From assembly GCF_004337985.1 (NCBI RefSeq), contig NC_043740.1, positions 1,033,080-1,097,079 of the forward strand: DNA of 64,000 bases, in the 5' to 3' direction. The position numbers and the translations under genes are program-made. The notes beneath the pieces are model-generated. The model ran no database searches. It was not told where the DNA came from and saw only the letters and a list, made by a program, of their open reading frames with translations. Origin of the DNA: Pyricularia pennisetigena (taxonomy: Eukaryota > Ascomycota > Sordariomycetes > Magnaporthales > Pyriculariaceae). Below are positions 10,285 through 21,600 of this stretch, in pieces (the stretch's first letter is position 1; every line of letters starts with the position of its first letter).

Positions 10285-11445
10285 ATGTCCGCGATTCCCA
10301 TTCTTCCTCCCACCGGCGAGCCTGCCGAATACAACAACAACTACATCCTTTACTGGAACAACCTCGCCTTGGACCTGAAAAGATTGTCTCACTCCCTGGC
10401 AACCAAACCCCCAAGCTGGTCCTGCTGCCTCGTCCCGGGTGCTCGGGATCTTGCATCTTGCCATGCATGATGCATTTCTTTCGCCATCAAACCTCCTGCC
10501 GATGACGCCTTCACTCCTTACCTCCCCCAGCTGCCGCCCCACGAGGGATTGACTGACGCCCGCACCCCGTAGCGGGTGCCGTCATCACAGTCCTGGAGGC
10601 CCTGTACACTACACCCTTGCCCAGCATCGCCAGAGGCGACATCTGCAGCGACGCCAACAACGCCGACTTTGCGCGGCTGTTGGCGCTCTGCAACGCGGCC
10701 GTGAGCGGCATCCGCGAGCACCCCTCGGGCCGGGGCGACCCCTTGTTCCAGACGGTCGGCAGCCCCGAGACCAACAACAACGGCATCAGCTTCAAGCCGC
10801 CCTTCCCGGCCTACCCGTCGGGCCACGCGACCTTTGGCGCCGCCACGTTCCAGATGGCGCGGCTGTACTACAAGCGCCGCGACGGGCTCGATTTCCCCGA
10901 CGCCGGGGCCGACGCGATCGCGCTCGAGTTCGTGTCGGACGAGCTCGACGGCGTCAACCGGGGACCTGCGCGAGGACTACGACGCGTCGCGCCCCATCAC
11001 GGAGCAGGTCGGGACGGTGCGCACCCGCGTCCCCGTCCGCTTCGAGTCGCTGTGGTCCTGCATCCACGACAACGCCCTCTCGCGCGTCTTCCTCGGCGTC
11101 CACTGGCGCTTCGACGCCTTCGCCGCCGAGGACGTCCTCGTCCCCAACCCGAGCCAGGAGCCCGGCCAAGGGCCATACCTGCTCAACCCCGACGGGTCGA
11201 CCGCCTACAAGCCCACGGCCGAGGTGCGGTACCAGGCTCGCGCCACCAGGTTCGACAGGGAGGGCCTGTTCCCCATCGGTGGCGTGCTGCTGGGCCTCGG
11301 CATCGCGGATGAGATCTTTGCGGCGAACCTGAAGCCCACCCCGGAGGAGGCCCAGCCTGGCGGTGAGGGCGTGAGCCGGATACAGGGGCTGCTGAAGGAT
11401 CAGGTAGTGCAAAAGACGCTAAATGGAGCCAATGGGACAAAATAA
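10285..11445 (+). pseudogene. Vanadium-dependent chloroperoxidase pseudogene
   Basis: The remains encode a vanadium haloperoxidase of the Curvularia chloroperoxidase type (PAP2-like fold), which oxidises halide with H2O2. The start (ATG at 10285, EYNNNYILYWNN motif), the SSRVLGILHLAMHDAF helix in the next frame, [16 protein letters not shown] (near 10,795-10,840), [13 protein letters not shown] (near 11,085-11,115) and the [18 protein letters not shown] ending are all recognisable. At least four frame changes break it: near 10,395-10,420, a TGA at 10550-10552, another before 10,575, and an extra G in the run near 10,954. About 200 residues are missing around 10,620-10,645. Near 10,700 the block that in the family carries vanadate-binding Lys353 and Arg360 (Curvularia numbering) is deleted, while the PSGH block (402-404) and the Arg490/His496 block remain. 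It cannot make an active enzyme. Confidence 0.9.
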
Positions 11446-12205
11446 GGAATACGGGTGTTGGTGGTGTGGGGGTCTGGGTGAGGTATCGTTCTAGCTACGG
11501 CGTTTGGCTCGAGTACACTACTACACCTGTTTACAAACAGCCTGAGAAGAAGTCCCGTTATTTGACTGATGGATATTGTGCCCATGGAAAAAGGCTCTAA
11601 GCAGCTGAAAATTTCAGTAGTGCTGTCAAGTTATGTATAGATTCTACCCTTTTCATCTCTCAGCGTTGCTTAGTTCTGGCCTGTTGGCATCCATTTCAAC
11701 CTCTCTCGGCCTCCCACACACTCAATAGTTGCTCCATCCTTGAGATATTTGAGTACAACCACGTTCTGGCCGCCAGTGTATGGCAAATTCACCATGTCAT
11801 ATTTTATCCAGCGAAGCGGTTCCTCTACTGAAGGGGGAAGCGCGAACGAAAGAAAACAAAGCGCATAAACCACTCTCCAGCCTGACCTGCTCTATTAAAT
11901 GCTGCAAAGAGACAGATAAAGTGGCACAAAGACGGACTGGACCCCATTGGTCCGGATGGTTTCTTCCTAGTTGCTGCAGGTTGCTGCAGGTTTTGTACCA
12001 CACACACTTGTCGCCTTGTTCTGCCTGCATGCATCTGCTGCATTCACGAGCCGTGGCGAACCAACGCCCATCGAAAGGGGCCAGCCGCCCATTTCGCATC
12101 AGGGTGCGTCTCCCCCCCACTCTTGCTTTCTTTCTACCTTGGGCTCATCGGGCGATCGAGGCCGGTAACGAACGCGCCAGAAATTCAACTTTTCCTCCCA
12201 GCGAC
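11446..12205. other. Intergenic, leader of Ifi-6-16-like gene
   Basis: No separate gene is seen. A frame open from 11780 runs into the downstream gene, but its upstream 142 codons show no conserved feature, so they are treated as leader. Confidence 0.4.
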
Positions 12206-12848
12206 ATGGATCTTCTCACTGCAATCGCAAACTGCTTTGGCAGCGCAGCACGCGGCAGCCACGCGCTCGCCGACCAGGAGAAACCACCCCGTGGACAAAA
12301 TCCCGTTCGTTCCGCACGGGAGATCTCCAAGGACGTCACCGAGCTCCTCCGCCTGGCAGAGAAGGATGGCTCGACTTTGCGAAGACGAATCGACGAGGCG
12401 GTCGGCGACCAAGGCTGGACGGAGAGCATCGCGCGCGCCATCGTCGCCCGCCTGGAGGCGCTCATCGAACAAGGCCGAGATGCGATCGGCCCCGTCCTCC
12501 GTGACTTTATCGACCAGGCCGAAGACGCAGCGAGAGCCGTTTTCGCGTTCCCTCGCCAGCACCCCTACCTCACGGCCGGGTTTGCCACCATCGTCGCCGT
12601 CGGCGTGCTGGTGCTCGTGGCGCCGTGGGCGGTCGAGGCTCTGGGCTTTGCCGAGTTGGGACCCGCTCCCGGTAAGGATGCCTCTCTTGTGTAAAGACAC
12701 GTCTGGCTTTCTGTTGATGTGCGCGGCAGCTGACGCCGTGGCAGATTCGTTCGCGGCCTGGTGGCAGTCAACGTATGCTGGGTTTGTTACCGAGAAATCG
12801 CTCTTCAGCTTCTTTCAGAGGCTGGGGATGATTTGGGGACGTTCTTGA
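12206..12848 (+). CDS. Ifi-6-16 (interferon-inducible-like) family membrane protein, 189 aa, one intron
   Basis: Two exons: 12206-12671 and 12745-12848. The donor is GTAAGG at 12672 and the acceptor GCAG at 12741-12744. The junction restores a continuous GPAPDSFAAWWQ reading, the expected fungal continuation of this family. The protein has an Arg/Glu-rich helical N-terminal half (residues 35-115), then a hydrophobic segment at about 121-141 within a HPYLTAGF...APWAVEALGF block, then a second amphipathic C-terminal part ending LFSFFQRLGMIWG. This is the Ifi-6-16 / ISG12 domain (PF06140) as found in ascomycetes; in animals the family is mitochondrial or endomembrane and linked to apoptosis. The fungal role is unknown. 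A longer in-frame start at 11780 exists but adds unconserved sequence. Confidence 0.85.
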
Positions 12849-13087
12849 CAAGATGACAGTCTTCGATCGTGCCGGTGTTCTCAGTGACGCTGGGGCTGGT
12901 GTTCGACGGATAGGAGGTCTCTGCTTCGGGGAATTGTCGTTTATTTCAAGGACGAGGTCCGTTGAAGAATGTCGAGTGAATAAGGGAATTCCACACGGAG
13001 GAATAGATTTTGTCCTCGAGGATTTATAACAGAATGATATCTGCGCCGAATTTCGACACGCAAAATTTCCGTTTTGGGACGCGTCCC

Positions 13088-13225
13088 TAGTTTCAGGGCT
13101 CATCCCTGGAACCCCAGCGCTCCACAATTGAACGTGGCTCAATTGCGGGTTTGCATTACTGTAGTCTCAGTGCTAAGACTAGACCCCTGCGGGGTCCGAG
13201 CGCTCCATGTGCTACCTACACCCTT
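13088..13225. mobile_element. Fragment of two transposon ends (TAGTCTCAG family)
   Basis: TAGTTTCAGGGCTCATCCCTGG at 13088 onward matches the right-end terminus of the roughly 1.4-kb element at 45,643-48,896. TAGTCTCAGTGCTAAGACTA at 13162 onward matches its left end and the ends of the 14-kb helicase element. This is the only trace of the downstream transposon families inside the gene-bearing half. Confidence 0.6.
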
Positions 13226-13578
13226 GTTGCGGGGCTATCGGACACGAACCACCCAACCAGATAAAATCAGAATTTTCACGCCCACCTGAAATGGATAGAT
13301 TTAGATTAACCGACATGCACAATTTTATGGATTGATCTGGCCCTCTTTTCACCCTGTTAAAGGCATGAATCTCTACGGACAATTCTGGCTCCTTAAGCAT
13401 CTCTTAAGGCCCCAAAAGACCATTAGCTATCTTGAACGTATGCAACACTTTTAAGCCTGCAATTCGCACCCTTGTTACGTCGGCTCACTTTGTATTAGGA
13501 GAGCGGACAGCTTTTCGTCACCGCCGATTCGACTTGTATTTTGACCAGTTCTTCGCTTTTCCGGCTAGGAAGGAAAAA

Positions 13579-14298
13579 ATGGCTTATGCAAGGACGAACA
13601 ACTCTCAAAGTGCCAATATTGATCGCAGTAACCTCTTCGCTGAGGGAAGCTTCAAATATGTCTGGCGCGGCGTTTACGAAGGGGGCCCAAGGGCGGGCCA
13701 GGATTGTGTGGCAAAAGAGTTTAAGACGGGCCGCGTGTTCGAGGATCACTACTTCGATGAGGAGCTAAATGTAATCCGCCGCACCCAGAGCATCATAAAC
13801 AACTGGCACGACGAGGGCATCATCACCCAGCGCATCTTGCTAAATACCCCCGCGATCTGGGAATACGCGTATAGCCGCCACAAGACCTTGGTAGAGCCTC
13901 TCATCCAAAACTTTGAAAAGTTCAACAGCAACAGCGGCTGGACCCCCAACGACGGAGATGTTTGGGCCGAGGCGATGCAGGCCCTGAGCCACTTCTCGTA
14001 CCACAACTCGGGCGGCCAGTTCGTTCTGTGCGATCTCCAGGGCGGCTCTTACCGGGACGGCTACATCCTCTCGGATCCGGTCATCATGTCCCAGATGCAA
14101 AGCTACGGTCCTGCCGACCTCGGCCCCGACGGGATCCGAGCCTTTTTCCAAAGGCACACTTGCGGGCGCTTTTGCAGGCGGGAATGGACCAGGCCGCGGG
14201 TCATTGGCAAAGCCACTATCCCGATGAGGCAGGGGACCACCATGACGACTGTCCCGATGCGCCGAAGCCGAAATCCTCTTTCCTCCCTGGCAGAATGA
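13579..14298 (+). CDS. Alpha-kinase domain protein, 239 aa
   Basis: The product is an almost bare alpha-kinase catalytic domain (MHCK/EF2K type, PF02816), an atypical Ser/Thr kinase family expanded in some fungi. Seen in order: the EGSFKYVWRGVY glycine-loop-like block (22-33), VAK with the catalytic lysine at 46, FxTGxVFE (48-55), a helix with INNW, EPLI (106-109), ALSHFSYHNSGGQFVLCDLQGG with Asp152 (135-156), a YILSDPVIMS metal-binding block (162-171), DLGPDGIRAFF, and the zinc-ligand HTCGRFC segment. It ends with a degenerate QGTTM tail. The frame is open upstream to 13432, but Met at 13579 is the likelier start because upstream residues are not kinase-like. Transposon scraps at 13088 upstream and the Fot1 element 93 bases downstream bracket the gene. 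Confidence 0.85.
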   Translation: MAYARTNNSQSANIDRSNLFAEGSFKYVWRGVYEGGPRAGQDCVAKEFKTGRVFEDHYFDEELNVIRRTQSIINNWHDEGIITQRILLNTPAIWEYAYSRHKTLVEPLIQNFEKFNSNSGWTPNDGDVWAEAMQALSHFSYHNSGGQFVLCDLQGGSYRDGYILSDPVIMSQMQSYGPADLGPDGIRAFFQRHTCGRFCRREWTRPRVIGKATIPMRQGTTMTTVPMRRSRNPLSSLAE

Positions 14299-14390
14299 TA
14301 ATTAATGTGCGAGCCCTGATTGGCCGGGTAGGACGCGCGTGCACGGACGAAACGCGGTCGAATGTGATTAAAGATGGGAAATATTAATTA

Positions 14391-15309
14391 ACGTCGGGTA
14401 CCCCCTGATGGCCACCCCCCACGTTGGCCACCCAAAAATAACAACACTTTTATTTTTATCCTCTAACTTCTATTATAAATATTTCGATAAATCTTTCACT
14501 TTTGGACTAACTTTTTTCTGATCTTAATTCTCCATTTTCCAATAAGGCAATATACTGAAAAGCAGCTTATTTCCGCCATTAAAACCGTTAATAATGGCGA
14601 ATCAATTGCAAAAACCACCCGAAAATGGGGAGTTGATTATGCCGCTGTTCAATTAGCTGCGCGCATGAAAAATGCAGCCGACTGCACTTAACGTGCGATC
14701 GCAAGGCCTTTATAAGGCCGGTTCTTAACATGGGGTATACCTAAAAATACCCTTCGTCACCGTTTTTAAGGTTTTCAACCTTATAAAAAAACACAAGACC
14801 CTTTTGAAAGGTTTTTTACGGAATAGGAAAAGCATTCAACTGATTGGGTATTTGCCCAAAAAGCTTTGGGGCTTCCACTAACGTATTAAAAGTCACGTTT
14901 TTTTGCCGAACGAATTTTTTAGGCCGCCGGAAAAACAATTTTTTTTGGAAAACATTGGATAACCCGGTTTTTGGTTCGTTATTTAATCTTTAAAACCTAA
15001 AGGCCCCGTCGAATAAAAAACGCCCGGGTTAATGGGATTATTACGGAAATAATTAAGTTTTAATAGTTTTATATTACTAACCCCATTATTAATAATATTA
15101 AACCGGAAAATCGGTCGAATATAGACGAAATTGGTATAATAAAAGGTAAAAAATCTAATAATTTGGTGTTGAGTTTTAATGGGATCCGGCCGTTACAGCG
15201 AAAAAAGCCCGGAACGCGGGGTTGGACGACTATAATTGAATATATATCGGTTACGGGCGTTGCCCTCCCTCCCCTCGTGAAATTTAAGGGAAAAAACGTA
15301 AAATAATAA
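14391..15309 (+). mobile_element. Truncated Fot1/pogo-type DNA transposon
   Basis: The left TIR starts ACGTCGGGTACC and resembles the ends of the element at 46,477-48,338. Broken reading shows transposase blocks, including a degraded MDE-x-GI block near 15,125-15,145 and KPGTRGWTTIIEYISVTGVALPPL near 15,205-15,275, typical of pogo/Fot1 DDE transposases. It is cut at about 15,309 where an LTR-like repeat begins, so the C-terminal half is absent. A 100-base solo-LTR-like element sits inside. Many CAA/CAG codons have become stops, consistent with RIP. This element marks the left edge of the RIP island. Confidence 0.8.
14631..14730 (+). mobile_element. 100-bp solo-LTR-like element, copy 1
   Basis: A 100-base unit ending CTTAACA, flanked by exact 5-base direct repeats TGGGG (14626-14630 and 14731-14735). 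Two near-identical copies occur at 40098 and 50777. It interrupts the Fot1/pogo relic, whose sequence resumes on the other side when compared with the second copy. Confidence 0.8.
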
Positions 15310-15903
15310 TGTTAATCATATGCGTTATTTAGCATATAATGAGTCCACTTTTATTTGTATGTAAGCTACAATAGATAGTGCCGAAGTGGGGCTGTCGGGG
15401 TTGTCGGATTTTCCGCTATATTTTGTGTGTTGCAGGAGTTGCGATTTAAAGTGTTAGCGAGTGGGGTTTACCCTTACCGGGTTTATACCCACCCTGCACC
15501 TACGAGTCAGCTACCCCATACCGGGTTGAAAATTTCACCAAATCAACAAATAAGTGCGAGTTTAGAGATGGTTTATATGGAAATAAGGGTGTTTTTTTCT
15601 AAAACTCATATAAAATAATTTTTCGGAAAATCGTGTGCGGCACCGGAACACTTTTTGGCGTGCGGACCCCTATTTCGATGTCGGCGAATACGTAAGGGAA
15701 ACAAAGCAAAGTCTCCCCCGCCAATGAATTTAAACTATTAATCCCAAAATTAGTAAATTATTTTAGTGAATAATCTAGTGCATTTAGTGCATTTAAACCT
15801 TGCAATTATAGGATTTAAACCCCCCTAATGACAGGCTTTTATAACGCAACTAGCACCACGCCGCACCTAGGCTAATGCCTAAACCCTGTTAGCAACCCAT
15901 ATT
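15310..15903 (+). repeat. LTR-like 570-594 bp repeat, copy 1 (3' end truncated)
   Basis: Begins TGTTAATCATATGCG and matches the repeats at 37623-38187 and 50050-50621. It lacks the final ATTAACA seen in the others because another element starts at 15904. It also cuts the Fot1 relic on its left. Confidence 0.65.
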
Positions 15904-17174
15904 TAGTTTCAGTGCTTAGACTAGACCCCCCTGCTTCGCAATGGGGACCGAACGCTCCATATACCTTTTAGCCACATGGTTTTTCGACCAATTGCATTGG
16001 CCGAAAAGATCGCGCTTGTTCTAATCTGAGGACAATTTGTCAATTTTCCCCGCTTATGGCGGGTATTTGTACTGTATCCGCATTGTGCATGGACTGCATA
16101 CGTAATACCAACAGTATAACCACCGTATACAACTAAATAATCAGATAAATAAATAAATACAAATCGTAGAAATATAAGGTAACCTGCGTTCCAATGAATG
16201 AATTTTTACATATTTTTGACGCAGAGGCCGTTGGTATATTTCTCTTAATTATATGAGTATTAAAACATTGAATCTATTTTTCGATTGTTAAAATATATTA
16301 TCATACTTAATTTATTGTTTTGAATAATGAGATTAAATAAATTCAAATATATTATTATAAAGACGATTTTCAAATCAGCGTGGCGGTGGAAAGTGCATGC
16401 GATTATCGCTTAAAATAAATATTTTCTTAAAAGTTTTAATACTTCGCCCAATTATTTATGAATTTGAAAAAACTTTAATGTAGCATTGAAATTATATTAT
16501 TATATATAAATATCACTCAACGTTTTTTCCACCAATTGTAATTCATTAAATAATATGAAAAAATAAAAACAGTACAATTTTACCATTTCTTTCAATAAAG
16601 AAATCATATAAGCCGATATTACAAAACGGATTTCACGTGGACGCTTGTATATATACCTCATCCAATCCCTGAAATTTTGGTTCTATTATCGCTAAAACTG
16701 GCAAAAATATGAAAGCGTTTCGATTGTCAATTTGACACAAAATTGTATGTACCTTACCTATCCGCTTATTTAGCGGCTTATGTAATCAGGTATATGTACC
16801 AAAACCTGGAATAAAGTTGCTTATACGTATCCCCCCCATATGTAAAAAGTTTGAAATTTAGTTAACAAATAAAAATAATATGAAAGAAATTCGAAAATCG
16901 AAATAAAATCGAAAAATTAGTACCGCCATGAGCGGATTAAGGGCAGGGCCTAGCAAATTCGCCCAATTATACATATAAAAATATAAATGAAATCGTTGTT
17001 AATAGCGGTATTAAATGCTATTTTTAACGTATAAACCGCTTGTTATTACGATTTTTATTTATTTTTTTATAACGGAGTGTTGGTCGCCGAATTGACGAAA
17101 ATATCGCCATAAGCGGCGAAAATCGACAAATTATCCTCAAACCTGAACCAAAGCGTTCTTTGGATGGACCCACA
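15904..17174 (+). mobile_element. Non-autonomous TAGTCTCAG-family element, copy 1
   Basis: It starts TAGTTTCAGTGCTTAGACTA and continues into about 165 bases that match both ends of the 14-kb helicase element. Its interior and right part (16,620-17,170) match, in reverse, 45,740-46,470. The terminal 90 or so bases of the right end are missing because the 14-kb element abuts at 17175. No coding capacity is seen. Confidence 0.6.
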
Positions 17175-18351
17175 TAGTCTAAGTGCTCAAACTAGACCCC
17201 CCTGCTTCGCAATGGGGACCGAACGCTCCATATACCTTTTAGCCACATGGTTTTTCGACCAATTACATTGGCCGAAAAAATCGCGCTCGTTTTAATCTGA
17301 AAACATTTTATCGCATTTCGCCGTTTATGGCGGTACTACCAACAAAACACCCAATACTGAGATATCGCCAACCACCATTCCCCCTGATACATAAAAAAAT
17401 AAAAGAATTTTTTTATTATAATATATATTTACGTATATTAACTTTTATTCGATATATTATTAAACCAAATCAAGCCCAAATCCAATAATGGAAAATATAT
17501 TTCCAATAATATTAATAAATATACCCGAAAAAGTATTCCCATTCGCGTAACTTATAACCCAATATTTTACGTTTAACCTAACCCTATTACCTCTATCAAT
17601 ATCGCAATTATTTTCGTTTTTATCGTTATCCCAACTATTATCGCCTAATCCTATATTCGGAAATAAATGGGAATTTAAAGTTTTTTTAATCGATTAAAAA
17701 CAATTACCGAAAAAATCCAAAACCGAAGCGGAAATAAACCCCGAAACCAAATTTATTCGCAATATTACCAAATTTTGACGCAGCCGTTACCGACGCACCA
17801 ATATTACGTAGTTTATCCACGTTTGGGTAATAGCGGTAAATTTTTACGAAATTACCCAACCTACCCCATCGCGAATATTTCTTTTTTAAAAAAATATTAG
17901 GAAACTTTTAAATCCGAAAACGTTTTCGCGTTAATAGGGTCGAATACCGTTTTAATAATAAATTTCCTGCGTTAATTAAAACCGATTTTTTGCGTAGGGA
18001 ATTGCAATAATTAATATAATATTTACGTTTTTTTAACCGGTTCGAATTTACAAATTTCCAATTTTCGGGAATAAAGGATTATTCCGCCAAAAACGTAAAC
18101 GTTATAAATTGGTTTAAATAAATATTCGACACGTCCACCCAAAAAATCCCGTCCAAAACGCCAATATTATATAAATTTATATTTTTACTATTATTATATT
18201 CCCGGGGCCACCGCCCGTTTTATTTATCGTTACAAATTTCGAACGTGGTATACCTGGAATTAAATATTTTTTTAAAAACCACAAAACCCCTAACGTTAAA
18301 AAATTAAGGCGTTATATTAATATTAGCGATTTTAAACCACGGATATTCCCC
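17175..18351 (+). repeat. Left terminal inverted repeat of the 14-kb element
   Basis: It pairs with 30226-31401 in reverse complement over its whole length, ending at the shared ATATTCCCC. Read rightward it encodes the same N-terminal segment (IPSKTPILYKFIFLLLL and later SDF-x-PRIFP) found at the start of the helicase gene in the other TIR. Confidence 0.85.
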
Positions 18352-18572
18352 TTAAAAACACAGTTATTTGCTACGCGCATTCGCATTATATTTTATAAAT
18401 AATAAAATTCAACGACGTATTGTAAATATATTATCCGGATTTGGAATATATTTATTTTATAAAACTATTAAACGGTAAACCCAATAATTTGTCGCCGTTG
18501 CCCGAATACGTTATTAGCAATATCCATATTTATATTTAGCTTTTACCGCGAACAGCAATAATAATTGTTCAC

Positions 18573-18611
<39 letters not shown>

Positions 18612-21600
18612 TATAAACAAATTTAAAAAGGACCGTTCGTAACCCTATATTATTTTTCGTATATAATAATTTTATTTTTTTGGACAAAATACAGGATTTT
18701 GAATATGGAAAACGTAACCGAATGCAAAATTTAACATCGTATGTTTTTATATTAACGCCAGGATTTAAACGATATACGTAATCCCAATAACACGCCACCG
18801 TATTTTTCCGCCAAAAATAGTTGCAAACGCCCGCCTTTTGACAATATCCGGACACTTATTACGAAAACGCCAAATATCATATAATATACCAAATTTGTGG
18901 TTTTTTATTCCCCAACCGCCCACATACGCCTAAAATATTCCCATAATACCTTACTTTCGCACGAACTACATTAACCTCCTACTGTATCCAAACCCCCGCC
19001 ATTACCGAAAACGAAAACAAATACGCAGGAATTATCCAAATTTACGAAATCCTTTTTAAACGTTTTTTAAACCTGCTGCCTGACCATTTCGACTATTTTT
19101 CCGTCCTGTTTTTCGTTTATAGGGATTAAAAAAACAGCGTTATATTTCCGTACTATTTAAGGAATTTATATCGAATTATCCCACCCTTTTAACGAAAAAT
19201 AATAAATATTACCCGTACCCGCGTTTTTCCATATCGAATTAAATTTTATTAACTATTTATAATAATATTACGCCTTTATTATATTTATAAATATGATAAG
19301 TTTGGGTAAATATAACCAGTTTTAAAAAAATAGAAAAAAGTTTTACCACGTTTTACGGTTTTTATAAAATGTATTCCGGTCCCGCATTTTATATATTATA
19401 ATTGCTATATTGATCCAAAACGGATTATTGGATAGAGATTGAATTTCTAAAAACGCCCTGGAAAATCTTTTTACCGATAAACCATATAATATATATATTT
19501 CCGTGGTAAACCGTATTTATAATAATATATTCGCTGGTTATATTAACGGTTTAATGGGTATTGGATCATGGGATATAAAACCCAAGATTAATATCGCCTT
19601 CCGTACGCAACGCCGTTATTTGCAAATAATTAACTTTTTATAAATAATAATAAACGCGTTGAACCAAGGAAATCACGGCGTTTTAAAAATCATAATACCG
19701 CAATTGGTCCTAATTTTGTACGGTTACAAAATAAAAAAATATAATTTAAAAATACTATATTTAGCCTGATTATTACGACCAAAAGTTCCAATTTAGCCGT
19801 TGCGGACCGGGATTTTGAAATTAGCGTTCTTAAAATATACCACGGCCGGGAATGAATTTAAACCGGTAAATTTAACAATTAAATATATTAATAGGGGTTT
19901 CGTTACAAATATTAAAAATAACCGCAATTCCACGCACGATTTGCGAAAAATATTCCTAAATTATGCAGCGATAGGGCCAGTCGCAACTACGGTGCGCAAA
20001 ATATTGGAAAACATCGCCCGTATACGCATTAATAGCAAATACTATATAATATTAACTAACCAGGATCTAATCCATTATACGTATTTATTATTCCAAATTG
20101 GCTGGGGAAGCAAAAAAGCCGAAATACTACCCAATTTCGATTTTGACGGCCCTAATTTATTATACCAGGGTTTTAAAAAGCTAATGGGCGATAGATTGGA
20201 GGTGTTTAATTAAAACATCGTACGCCCTAATAGCGTGCTATTTTAGGCGGATATTGAAAAAAACAGGGGCAAATGCAAAGGAAAATTACAACCGGATAAA
20301 CGGTTTAGGTATTAATGGTATAATTAATACCGAAGGAAATTTGTTGGACGGAATAAATAAAAAATCCGACGAAAAAGGCGTTTAAAATTTGAAATAATAA
20401 AAAGTAAATTACGCAAATTAAAACGGGCAAAGGCGAAAATCGTTTTATTATAAAAAAGAATAATGGACGAATAACGGTGACCTTACCCGCGAATAACGGA
20501 GGTAAAATAACGTCCGCAAAACCAATAAATATAAACAAATAAATACCATTCGTAAATTTGGTTTAAAATAAAAAACGAGGTACAATTTCCTCCAAAATCC
20601 TCCGTATAAATAACCCGTTTTTTGTCCATTTTTTTTACCCAAACAAACCATATTCTCCATCCACCGCCAATTATAAATCCAGTAAAACGGATTTTAATAA
20701 TAACCGTTATTATAATACCCTATTAATTACGAATAATAAATTCATTAAACCGGATCCCAATAGTAACAATTATTCCAAAATTACATATATAAAACCCCCA
20801 ATTTTTTAACATTAAACCCCAAAACAAAGCAAAACAAAAAAACCCAAACCGATTAAAAAAAACGAAAACGGTTAGCAACGTTAAATATTTGTTTTTAAAA
20901 ATGGGTTTATTAGCGCCACGCCTCCTTTTCCGAGCTAGGGTTGCGGTAAACGATCCAATAACCGAATCGTTCTCGTTTTTATCCTTCTCCGAAATGGGTA
21001 TGCAGGGTTTTTTCAACGAATCGAATGTAAATTTATCGTAATTAAAACCAAAATCGATATTTTAAAAAAACGGAATAACGACCGCCAAAAGGTCGGTATT
21101 ATTATTACCAAAAATACCTTTTTGAAACGGTTTATTGGTTTCCCAGCGTTTAATAACCCAAAAACTAAAAACCCTTATTGGGGCCCCGATAACCCGCGCG
21201 GTCGCGGTTTCGTCGTAAAATCCGACGCTGTTTTTGATCCATTTTATTAATTTAACCATAAACCCCTAATTTATAATAGCAAGATCGGAACAAGGCAAAT
21301 ATGTACGATTAATATAGTTGGCAAACGTATTACGGCCACCATTTTGCTCCTGGTATTAATAATTATCATAAATTGGACCCAACGTTAAAATGAAAATGAA
21401 CGTTTTTTCGAAAAAATTCTGTTCGTTAAATTGTTTAAAAATATTTAACACGAACATTAAAGCCAAACAAAAATAAAATTCGTTTATGCGGCGCGTCCTG
21501 TTAAAATAAAAAACATCAAAATGCTTAGGGGGTTTTGCTGTCCAAACGAAGCAGTTAAAAGGCCAAAAAATATAATTACTATTATTTTATACGTTAGGAA

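Noticed and set aside
10617..11312. 231-codon frame as a separate gene
   Set aside because: Its first part is in the chloroperoxidase frame, and after the extra G near 10,954 it reads an Arg/Pro-rich wrong frame. It is part of the pseudogene.
11780..12205. Longer N-terminus for the Ifi-6-16-like protein
   Set aside because: The added 142 residues show no conserved features, while the Met at 12206 gives the usual family length.
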